From: Pedobacter cryophilus
GTDB lineage: Bacteria > Bacteroidota > Bacteroidia > Sphingobacteriales > Sphingobacteriaceae
Direction of reading: 5' to 3'
NCBI RefSeq assembly: GCF_005116455.1
Contig: NZ_SWBP01000005.1
Coordinates: 124,001-188,000 of the forward strand
Length of the DNA stretch: 64,000 nt
Part shown: one piece after another, positions 52,679 to 60,297 of the stretch
Numbering within the stretch: position 1 is the first letter of the stretch
How the letters are laid out: each line of letters starts with the position of its first letter
Translations under genes and position numbers: made by a program
The notes under the pieces: generated by a model
Database searches by the model: none
What the model saw: only the letters and a program-made list of their open reading frames with translations
Told to the model about the DNA's origin: nothing

Positions 52679-53609
52679 AAGTAGATTGATAAGTTTGCCT
52701 GATTTGGTAAGGTTTCTTCCCTTGAGATTCATAATAGGTGCGCATATTTACTTCAGATAGCAAGCCAAAAGTGATAAACTGCAAACCCGCCAAAAGAAGG
52801 ATGATGCCTAAAATCATCAGCGGTTTTCCCCAAATGTCTTCGCCTAAAAGTTTTAAAGTAAGCAGGTAAATATTAATGATTACGCCCATGCTAAAAAGAG
52901 TAAAACCTATGCCGCCAAACAAATGCATGGGTTTTTGCATGTATTTTCTAAAGAAAAGCATGGTGATTAAATCTGCCATTACTTTAAAAGTTCTGTTGAT
53001 TCCGTATTTGCTTTCGCCAAATTGCCGAGCATGGTGTTTTACATCAACCTGTGTGATTTTGGCTCCTTGCAAAGCTGCCAAAACCGGAATAAAGCGATGT
53101 AATTCACCATATAAACCTAAATCTTTGGCAATTTCTTGTTTAAAAATTTTAAGGGTACAGCCGTAATCTAAAATATGCACATTGGTGGTGCTCCTAATAA
53201 TGGCGTTGGCAATTTTACTGGGTATTTTTCTTAAAAGCGCACCATCTTTTCTGTTTTTGCGGTTGCCGGCCACCACATCCCAATCTTCTTTTACCAATTT
53301 ATCTAACATCATGGGAATGTCTGATGGGTCGTTTTGGAGATCGCCATCTATTAAGGCAATGTATTTTCCTTCGGCACCATCTATTCCGGCAGTCATGGCG
53401 GTACTTTGTCCATAGTTTTTGCGTAGCACCAAAAGCTTGATACGTTTGCTTTTTATTTTTCGAATTTCGTCTATCGTTTCATCTGTAGAGCCATCATCAA
53501 CAAAAATTAATTCATAATCTATATTTTTTAAAGCCTCTTTTACCGCCTGATACAAAGGGATTATGTTTTGCTTTTCATTTTTAATGGGCACAATTAAAGA
53601 AAGCTCCAT
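52668..53609 (-). CDS. GT2 glycosyltransferase, polyprenyl-phosphate sugar synthase-like
   Basis: The 313-residue protein has a GT-A domain (about 1-225): VPIKNEKQNIIPLY, the FVDDGSTDE motif, YIALIDGDLQNDP, then GESKYGINRTFKVMADL. Two C-terminal membrane helices (about 232-292) follow. This is the layout of GtrB, ArnC and Dpm1-like enzymes that make polyprenyl-phosphate sugars on the cytoplasmic face. The product could feed a GT39-type enzyme such as that at 47059. It is coupled to the flippase-like gene downstream. Confidence 0.93.
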   Translation of the reverse strand: MELSLIVPIKNEKQNIIPLYQAVKEALKNIDYELIFVDDGSTDETIDEIRKIKSKRIKLLVLRKNYGQSTAMTAGIDGAEGKYIALIDGDLQNDPSDIPMMLDKLVKEDWDVVAGNRKNRKDGALLRKIPSKIANAIIRSTTNVHILDYGCTLKIFKQEIAKDLGLYGELHRFIPVLAALQGAKITQVDVKHHARQFGESKYGINRTFKVMADLITMLFFRKYMQKPMHLFGGIGFTLFSMGVIINIYLLTLKLLGEDIWGKPLMILGIILLLAGLQFITFGLLSEVNMRTYYESQGKKPYQIRQTYQSTYDE

Positions 53610-53695
53610 AGCCTGAAATTAATTATTTGATAATTAATTTTACTACAGAATAGAAATTGTAAAGCAGATTGTAAAGTTGTGAAGAGAATTGTAAA

Positions 53696-54487
53696 CTAGT
53701 TGAAATCTTTGTTTAAAAGCCTTTCTAAATCAGTAAAACTGATGTTCATTTTTACCCTTCCTTGCTGGGCATAAGATATTTCGCCTGTTTCTTCAGATAC
53801 AATTAAGGCAGTGGCATCGCTAGATTCGGTAACGCCAATTCCTGCTCTATGGCGTAAGCCAAATTGTGCAGGGAGTTTGTCGTTCTCTGTTAAGGGTAAA
53901 ATACAGCTGGCAGATTTTATTTTATTTTCTGAAATAATCACCGCACCATCATGTAAAGGACTGTTTTTTTGAAAAATACTTTCTAATAAACGTTTAGAAA
54001 TTTTAGAATCCATCATCTCGCCGCTATTTACAAAAGCATCCTGATCAAAGTATTTAGCAAATACAATTAATGCTCCGGTTCGGGTTTTTTTCATGGTTTT
54101 ACAGGCGTCAATAATGGGTTTTATTTTTGCCATATTATTTCTTTCCAGCTCTTCTTTTTTGAAGATCAGCTTTAGCCAAGTTCTGTTTTTTAAGGATATA
54201 TTTTTACCAATGGTGAGTAAAAATCGTCTGATTTCTTGCTGAAAAACCACTATTAACGCAATAAAACCTACACTTACAAAGCTTCCTAAAATACCCGAAA
54301 GTAATTTCATTTTTAAAGCTTCGGTAATAAAATAAAGGAAATAGATAAGGATAAAACCGATAAAAATATTAACAGCAATGGTGCCTCTAATGAGGTTGTA
54401 AATGTAATAGATAATGATGGCTACCAATAGCATATCCACCACATCTAACATGGTTAACTTAAGAAAACTGAAATCTAAAAAATCCAT
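53696..54487 (-). CDS. cdaA: Diadenylate cyclase CdaA
   Basis: The 263-residue protein has three N-terminal membrane helices (about 15-85), a coiled linker and the DAC domain. Catalytic motifs are D180-G-A182 in LHDGAVIIS and R212-H-R214 in GLRHRAGIG. It makes cyclic di-AMP, which controls potassium and cell wall balance. It is 28 bp downstream of folP on the minus strand. All motifs are complete. Confidence 0.95.
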   Translation of the reverse strand: MDFLDFSFLKLTMLDVVDMLLVAIIIYYIYNLIRGTIAVNIFIGFILIYFLYFITEALKMKLLSGILGSFVSVGFIALIVVFQQEIRRFLLTIGKNISLKNRTWLKLIFKKEELERNNMAKIKPIIDACKTMKKTRTGALIVFAKYFDQDAFVNSGEMMDSKISKRLLESIFQKNSPLHDGAVIISENKIKSASCILPLTENDKLPAQFGLRHRAGIGVTESSDATALIVSEETGEISYAQQGRVKMNISFTDLERLLNKDFN

Positions 54488-54514
54488 CTCTCCAAAATAG
54501 TAAAAACAATTAGC

Positions 54515-55381
54515 TTAAACAGCATTTGAGTTTAAAAGAGTTGTCAACTTAATACATTCCATAGCTTCCTTTACATCATGAACTCTTAAAATACTAGCTC
54601 CATGCTGCAATGCAATGGTGTTTAAAACAGATGTTCCGTTTAAAGCTTGCTGTGGTGATATATTTAGAGATCTCCAAATCATAGATTTTCTTGATAAGCC
54701 CGCCAAAACAGGGTAGCCTAATATTCTAAAATCTTCTAAATGCTGTAAAAGTTTAAAGTTTTGTTCCACATTTTTTGCAAAGCCAAAACCAGGGTCTAAA
54801 ATAATGTCTTTTACACCTGCTTCTTTTAGTTGTGCTATTTTTTCTGAGAAATAAAAGCTTATTTCCTGCATCATATTTTCATAATGATTCAGGTCTTTCA
54901 TGGTTTGCGGGTTGCCTTTCATGTGCATTAAAACATAAGGGACTTTTAATTTTCCTACTGTTTTAAACATGTGCTCGTCTAAATTTCCACCAGAAATATC
55001 ATTGATGATATGTGCGCCGTTTTCTATCGCTTTTTCGGCAATTGTAGCCCTAAAAGTATCAACAGATAATAAGGCTTCCGGGAAGTTTTTAACAATAATT
55101 TTAATGGCCGGAATCAATCTTTTTTCTTCCTCTTCGGGCGAAATATCTGTTGCGCCAACTCTGCTAGAATAGGCGCCTAAATCTAAAAAATCAGCACTTT
55201 CAATCAGCATTTTTTCTGCTTGCAATAAAATTTCTTTTTCAGATTGTAGCCTGCTGCCAGAAAAGAAAGAATCTGGCGTAATGTTTAAAATACCCATCAC
55301 TTTGGGCTGGGTAAGATCTATAATTTTACCACCTACGTTGAGGGTTTTCTTTACCTGAAAAAATGTATCTTTAGCCGTCAT
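54515..55381 (-). CDS. folP: Dihydropteroate synthase
   Basis: The 288-residue protein has the two FolP signatures, MGILNITPDSFF near residue 28 and ADFLDLGAYSSR, followed by DPGFGFAKN, GLSRKSMI and RVHDVKEAME at the C-terminus. It joins 4-aminobenzoate to the pterin in folate synthesis and is the sulfonamide target. It is followed by cdaA in the same direction and is divergent from the DUF1599 gene with a 51-bp gap. Confidence 0.97.
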   Translation of the reverse strand: MTAKDTFFQVKKTLNVGGKIIDLTQPKVMGILNITPDSFFSGSRLQSEKEILLQAEKMLIESADFLDLGAYSSRVGATDISPEEEEKRLIPAIKIIVKNFPEALLSVDTFRATIAEKAIENGAHIINDISGGNLDEHMFKTVGKLKVPYVLMHMKGNPQTMKDLNHYENMMQEISFYFSEKIAQLKEAGVKDIILDPGFGFAKNVEQNFKLLQHLEDFRILGYPVLAGLSRKSMIWRSLNISPQQALNGTSVLNTIALQHGASILRVHDVKEAMECIKLTTLLNSNAV

Positions 55382-55432
55382 TTAAGGCAAAATAGGCATT
55401 AATTCATCATTAAAACAAACAAATAAAAAGTT

Positions 55433-55975
55433 TTGGCAAACAATACTTCTTCAGAATACGACGCTATTATACAGGTTTGCAAAAGCCTTTTTATCAAAAA
55501 AACCAAAGATTACGGTACCGCCTGGCGCATTTTAAGACCTTCTTCTATTACCGATCAAATTTTTATTAAAGCTCAGCGAATCAGAACGCTAGAAGATAAA
55601 AAAGTAAGTAAAGTAGGGGAAGATATTATTGGCGAATACATTGGTATTGTTAACTATTGTGTAATTGCCATGATGCAGCTTGAGCTGGATGAAAATGCAC
55701 CACAAGAATTAAATGCAGATAAAGTTGCCGAAAGTTTTGATGCAAAAGTTTTGGAAACCAAAGAATTAATGGCCGCTAAAAACCACGATTATGGTGAAGT
55801 TTGGAGAGATATGCGAGTTAGTTCTTTAACAGATTTAATTTTGATGAAGATTTTACGCGTTAAACAGATTGAAGATAATGAAGGTAAAACTTTGGCTTCA
55901 GAAGGCATCAAGGCCAACTATCAGGATATGTTAAATTACGCTGTTTTTGCGCTCATTAAATTGGGAGTTTCTTAA
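55433..55975 (+). CDS. DUF1599 domain protein
   Basis: The 180-residue protein starts at a TTG codon at 55433: an in-frame TAA at 55424 and the lack of an early ATG leave it as the only start. Two internal repeats are clear, about 10-90 (TKDYGTAWRILRPSSITDQI) and 100-178 (NHDYGEVWRDMRVSSLTDLI), each ending in a YxxMxxY-like helix. The repeats share KxHDYG and W motifs as in the nucleotide-related DUF1599 family; function is unknown. It is 9 bp before the BT_3928-like gene. Confidence 0.9.
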   Translation: MANNTSSEYDAIIQVCKSLFIKKTKDYGTAWRILRPSSITDQIFIKAQRIRTLEDKKVSKVGEDIIGEYIGIVNYCVIAMMQLELDENAPQELNADKVAESFDAKVLETKELMAAKNHDYGEVWRDMRVSSLTDLILMKILRVKQIEDNEGKTLASEGIKANYQDMLNYAVFALIKLGVS

Positions 55976-55984
55976 AAATAATTC

Positions 55985-57151
55985 ATGAACAATACTTCTA
56001 AAAATACCATTCTTTGGATAGCAAGAGTTTTTGTAGGCTTGCTTTTTATCTTTTCGGGAATCATAAAATTGAATGATCCTTTGGGCTTTTCTTACAAGTT
56101 GGAAGAGTATTTTGAGGTTTTTCATGTGGTTTTTTTAAATCCATTTGCAGTTTTCTTCTCTATATTTTTATGTGCTTTAGAAGTAATTTTAGGGGTTTTA
56201 TTACTCACTGGGGTTTACGCTAAAAAGGTAGCTTGGGGTTTATTGTTGCTCATCGTGTTTTTTACTTTCCTTACTTTTTATTCGGCTTATTTTGATGTAG
56301 TAAAAACTTGCGGTTGCTTTGGCGATGCTATTCCATTAACTCCTTGGCAATCATTTAGTAAAGATTTAGTTTTGTTGCTTTTTATCATTTATATTTTTGC
56401 TAAAAAGAATGATATTCACCCCATTACTATTCAAAAAAGAAAGCAGCAATTGATCACTATTTTTACGGTTGTGGTTACGCTAATTTTTGGTTTTTACACC
56501 TACACATTTTTGCCTTTTGTTGATTTCTTGCCTTATAAAATTGGTTTAAGTATCCCGGCTCAAATGAAAGTTCCTGAAGGCGCACCACAAGATGAGTTTC
56601 AAATTATTTATACTCTAAAAAACAAGAAAACCGGAGGAGAAAAGAAGATGACAGATAAAGAATACCTCAGCACTAAAATATATGAAAACGCTGATTGGGA
56701 ATTGATCAATTCTTCTGAACCTAAATTGATAAAAGCGGGTTTTCAGCCTAAAATAAAAGACCTTAACGTTTTTGATTCACAAGGAGTAGGTTATACCACT
56801 GAGATTTTCGAAAATCCATATTATAATTTAGTAGCTGTAGGCTGGAATTTGTCAAAAACCAATAAAAAAGCAATGGGCGATATCAACGCCATTTCTATTA
56901 ATGCCGTAGAGAACTTTAATATCCGTACGGTATTTTTAACTTCTAACTCGGCTCAAGATGCTGCTGTTTTCTCTAAAGATTTAAAGTTAGCAACAGAGAT
57001 TTTTTATGCGGATGCTGTTCCGCTAAAAAGTATGGTGAGATCAAATCCGGGTTTAATTTTATTAAAAAATGGAGTGGTAATTGATAAATGGCCTGCATCG
57101 GCTTTGCCAAATTATAATCAATTGGCCGATAAATATTTTAGCCAGCAATAA
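55985..57151 (+). CDS. BT_3928-like membrane protein, DoxX-type domain with C-terminal thioredoxin-like region
   Basis: The 388-residue protein has four membrane helices at about 10-140, a CGCFGD motif in VKTCGCFGDAIP after the third helix, a fifth helix near 155-175, and a soluble periplasmic region ending in a thioredoxin-like segment (LKNGVVIDKWPAS). This matches a Bacteroidota family named after BT_3928. It may handle redox in the envelope, based on the DoxX/MauE resemblance. It shares one nucleotide with the permease gene (TAATG). Confidence 0.85.
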   Translation: MNNTSKNTILWIARVFVGLLFIFSGIIKLNDPLGFSYKLEEYFEVFHVVFLNPFAVFFSIFLCALEVILGVLLLTGVYAKKVAWGLLLLIVFFTFLTFYSAYFDVVKTCGCFGDAIPLTPWQSFSKDLVLLLFIIYIFAKKNDIHPITIQKRKQQLITIFTVVVTLIFGFYTYTFLPFVDFLPYKIGLSIPAQMKVPEGAPQDEFQIIYTLKNKKTGGEKKMTDKEYLSTKIYENADWELINSSEPKLIKAGFQPKIKDLNVFDSQGVGYTTEIFENPYYNLVAVGWNLSKTNKKAMGDINAISINAVENFNIRTVFLTSNSAQDAAVFSKDLKLATEIFYADAVPLKSMVRSNPGLILLKNGVVIDKWPASALPNYNQLADKYFSQQ

Positions 57152-58209
57152 TGTTAAAATTCCTGCTCAATAAACTTGGATATGGCTTAGCAGTTTTAGC
57201 AGGAGTGGTGGTGGTGATTTTCTTTTTGTTTAACATTTTACCGGCAGATCCTGCCCGGATGACACAAGGTCAGCGTTCTGATGTACAATCTTTAGAAGCC
57301 GTAAGAAAAGAGTTTGGCTTAGATAAACCTGTTTCGGTACAATTTCTATATTATATTAATGATTTATCGCCTTTAGGCATACATGAAAAAGATAGCGCTG
57401 CTCAAGCCAAATATCATTACCAAAAGCTATTTAATTTAGGTAAAGAAAGTGCATTGGTTTTAAAAATGCCTTATCTGCGGAGGTCTTACCAAACCAAAAG
57501 AGAAGTGACTTCTATATTGGCTGAAACCGTTCCTAATACTTTAATATTGGCAACTACAGCGATGTTATTTGCCACCGTTTTAGGTATATTTTTAGGAGTA
57601 ATAGCCGCCGTTTATAAATATACCTGGATAGATCAAACGGCCATAGCGGGATCAATATTGGGAATATCGGCACCATCTTTTTTTGCTGGAATTATTATTG
57701 CCTGGCTTTTTGGTTTTGTTTGGAGCGATTATACTGGTTTAAACATGTCGGGGAGTTTGTATGATTACGACCCTTTTAAAGGCGAAGTTTTGGTTTGGAA
57801 AAATCTGATTTTACCCATGTTAACCTTAGGCTTGCGCCCTTTAGCCATTATTATGCAACTCACACGAAGCTCCATGCTAGATGTAATGCAGCAAGATTAT
57901 ATTAGAACAGCAAAAGCAAAAGGATTAAGTCAAAATGCAATCATCATGAAACATGCGTTAAGAAATGCTTTAAACCCGGTGGTAACGGCAGTATCTGGTT
58001 GGTTTGCTTCTTTGTTAGCAGGTTCGTTTTTTGTAGAATATATTTTTGGATTTAACGGTTTAGGTAAAGCAACGGTTGATGCCCTTGAGCTAGCCGATTT
58101 GCCCGTAGTAATGGGCGCTATTTTGTTTATTGCATTTATTTTTGTGATCATTAATATTTTAGCCGATTTACTTTACGCAGTATTAGATCCCCGAGTGAAA
58201 TTAAATTGA
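57151..58209 (+). CDS. OppB/DppB-type ABC transporter permease
   Basis: The 352-residue protein has the first helix and FNILPADPARMTQGQRSD near the N-terminus, a long periplasmic loop (about 35-125), then five more helices. The EAA motif region is GLSQNAIIMKHALRNALNP. No partner permease, ATPase or binding protein is next to it. It would pass peptides or other small solutes if partners exist elsewhere. It is coupled to the BT_3928-like gene. Confidence 0.92.
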   Translation: MLKFLLNKLGYGLAVLAGVVVVIFFLFNILPADPARMTQGQRSDVQSLEAVRKEFGLDKPVSVQFLYYINDLSPLGIHEKDSAAQAKYHYQKLFNLGKESALVLKMPYLRRSYQTKREVTSILAETVPNTLILATTAMLFATVLGIFLGVIAAVYKYTWIDQTAIAGSILGISAPSFFAGIIIAWLFGFVWSDYTGLNMSGSLYDYDPFKGEVLVWKNLILPMLTLGLRPLAIIMQLTRSSMLDVMQQDYIRTAKAKGLSQNAIIMKHALRNALNPVVTAVSGWFASLLAGSFFVEYIFGFNGLGKATVDALELADLPVVMGAILFIAFIFVIINILADLLYAVLDPRVKLN

Positions 58210-58245
58210 AATATTTAAACCCTATCAACCTCAAATTATAGCAAA

Positions 58246-58767
58246 ATGAAAATATTCTTAATTGGTTTTATGGGTTGCGGTAAAAGTAAGCTTGGGAGAA
58301 CTTTTGCTGCCAAATTAAACCGTCCATTTATAGATTTAGACGAGATGGTAGAGCTTCAATATCAAATGAGCATTCCCGATATTTTTGCTGCTTTTGGAGA
58401 AAATGGTTTCAGAGAAAAAGAGCGAGATGTTTTGCAGTTAGCCGCAATGGATAACCAAGCTATTATTGCTACTGGAGGCGGTGCGCCATGTTTTTTTGAT
58501 AATATGGATTGGATGAACAAAAATGGCATTACTATTTTTATAGATCCGCCTGTAAAAGTTTTAGCCGAAAGATTAATTAATGCCCGTGTAGAAAGACCTT
58601 TGGTAAAAGGAAAAAATATGGATCAATTAATAGACTTTATTGAAATGAAATTAAAAGAAAGGCGCCCTTTTTATGAGCAGGCTCAAATCATACTTAAAGA
58701 GAGTGATTTAGGTGTAGATATGATGGTAAATGCTATTGAAGAAAAACTCAAATCGCATCAGCCATAA
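58246..58767 (+). CDS. aroK: Shikimate kinase
   Basis: The 173-residue protein carries the P-loop GFMGCGKSKLG (residues 7-17), the substrate DLDEMVE motif, GENGFREKE, the ATGGGAP stretch and the LID region RPLVKGK. It phosphorylates shikimate in aromatic amino acid synthesis. The gene is 36 bp after the permease and converges on the phosphoribosyltransferase with only one base between stops. Confidence 0.96.
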   Translation: MKIFLIGFMGCGKSKLGRTFAAKLNRPFIDLDEMVELQYQMSIPDIFAAFGENGFREKERDVLQLAAMDNQAIIATGGGAPCFFDNMDWMNKNGITIFIDPPVKVLAERLINARVERPLVKGKNMDQLIDFIEMKLKERRPFYEQAQIILKESDLGVDMMVNAIEEKLKSHQP

Positions 58768-58768
58768 A

Positions 58769-59278
58769 TTAATCTATATAAACCGCATCTTCCGCATCCA
58801 CTTCATCTAAATGAACGGTTACATGTTCTTTTAAAACTGTTGAAAGTTCTAAGCCTACAAAATCTGTAGAAACCGGAAAATTTTTATGACTTCTATCAAT
58901 TAATACAACAGATCTTAATTTTTTAAGAGGAATATTTAAGAAAACACCCAAGCCATAAGCTAAAGTTCTCCCACTATTTAAAACATCATCAACCAAAATA
59001 ATCACTTTATTTTCGCAGTCGGAGATTGGAATGTCTATAGCCGATTCTAATTTAGAGCTGTCTTTATTAAGTTCAATTTTGGCTAATTTAATTTTTAAGT
59101 CAGATATTTTTGAAAGTACTTTTTCAATTCTTAAAGCCAATCTATAGCCTCTATCTACCACACCGGCAATAATAATTTCTTTTTCTTCAAAATTATCCTC
59201 TAGTATTTGATGCGCAATACGATTGATTTTTTGTTGAATTTGAGTTTGATCAAGGATGAGTACTTTCTTAGAAGTCAT
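58769..59278 (-). CDS. PyrR-like phosphoribosyltransferase
   Basis: The 169-residue type I phosphoribosyltransferase has the PRPP-binding motif VIILVDDVLNSGRTLAYG in the middle, IIIAGVVDRGYRLALRI near the N-terminus, and RSVVLIDRSHKNFP. Order and length match PyrR and other uracil/purine PRTases. It could bind pyr mRNA or make UMP, but the sequence alone does not decide. It stands alone, divergent from the DUF2807 gene. Confidence 0.88.
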   Translation of the reverse strand: MTSKKVLILDQTQIQQKINRIAHQILEDNFEEKEIIIAGVVDRGYRLALRIEKVLSKISDLKIKLAKIELNKDSSKLESAIDIPISDCENKVIILVDDVLNSGRTLAYGLGVFLNIPLKKLRSVVLIDRSHKNFPVSTDFVGLELSTVLKEHVTVHLDEVDAEDAVYID

Positions 59279-59428
59279 AGTGCTAATTTATCTGTGCTAA
59301 AATTAACTATTTCTAGCCAAAGCAAAAATTTTTTGAAAGGTGCAACCTTATTCATTTTAGTGGTGTCTTATTTTATAATTAACTGAAACAATTTTATAAC
59401 AATTCACTCTAAATTAAAACCTAACAAA

Positions 59429-60154
59429 ATGATCAATCCTAAACTTTTGAAAACTGGCTTAGTATGCTTACTCATTACATTTAGTGCAAGTGCATTAATT
59501 GCTCAAATTATAGAACGTAAAGAAAATTACAACAACTTTAACGGAATAGCGGTTTCCTCTGGTATTGATTTATACCTCACGCAAAGTGCCAATGAGCAAA
59601 TTGTACTCAGCGGAACAAAAGATTTAATAGATAGGGTAAAGGTTTCTAAAGGAAGTGATGGATTGTTGAAATTTGAGATGGAGAAAAGATCTGGCTGGTT
59701 TAGTTGGAGTTGGGGCGAAGACAGTTATGTAAAAGCTTACGTCTCGTTTAAAACGTTAAACAGGCTAATTTCTAGTGGTGGATCAGATGTTTATGGAAAA
59801 GATCAATTTAAATTGAACAGTTTAAATATAATATCATCAGGCGGCAGTGGTGTTAAATTAGATTTGATAGTAAATAATTTAACGCTTTCTACCAGCGGGG
59901 GGAGTGATGTTTATTTAAAAGGAAAAGCAAGTAATTTTAATTTACAAGCCAGTGGCGGTAGTGATGTTAACGCTTTTAATTTACTAGCAGATGATGTAGT
60001 TGCACAAATGAGCGGCGGTTCTGATTGCGAATTATATACCGTAAAAACAATTAGTATAAACGCATCTGGAGCTAGTGATGTGACTTATAAAGGTCCGGGA
60101 ATTAGAAAAAGCATCAAATCGTCAGGCGCTAGTGATGTACAACAAGTAAAATAG
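59429..60154 (+). CDS. Head-GIN domain (DUF2807) exported protein
   Basis: The 241-residue protein has a Sec signal (residues 1-25, ending LIAQ). The beta-helix repeats are SSGGSDVYGKDQ, SSGGSGVKLD, TSGGSDVYLKG, ASGGSDVNAFN and ASGASDVTYKG, the DUF2807 pattern. It is a homologue of the protein at 45148, but with GGSDV rather than GSG rungs. Role unknown. A terminator lies just downstream, so it is a single-gene transcript. Confidence 0.92.
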   Translation: MINPKLLKTGLVCLLITFSASALIAQIIERKENYNNFNGIAVSSGIDLYLTQSANEQIVLSGTKDLIDRVKVSKGSDGLLKFEMEKRSGWFSWSWGEDSYVKAYVSFKTLNRLISSGGSDVYGKDQFKLNSLNIISSGGSGVKLDLIVNNLTLSTSGGSDVYLKGKASNFNLQASGGSDVNAFNLLADDVVAQMSGGSDCELYTVKTISINASGASDVTYKGPGIRKSIKSSGASDVQQVK

Positions 60155-60175
60155 TTTTGGTTTAGTTAATGTGTG

Positions 60176-60204
60176 AAGAGCCGCCTCAAAAGGGTGGCTT
60201 TTTC
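60176..60204 (+). terminator. Rho-independent terminator after the second DUF2807 gene
   Basis: AAGAGCC and GGCTTTTT pair with one wobble, with an inner CCT/AGG stem and a bulge, followed by a T-tract. It lies 22 bp after the stop codon. Confidence 0.75.
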
Positions 60205-60297
60205 TGTAATAAAGAAGTGATATAGAGATATTAAATCATGCGCTTTAAAAATTTTAGTTTAATTTGAATTTTAAATTAAAAATTGGCTACTCTTTAT

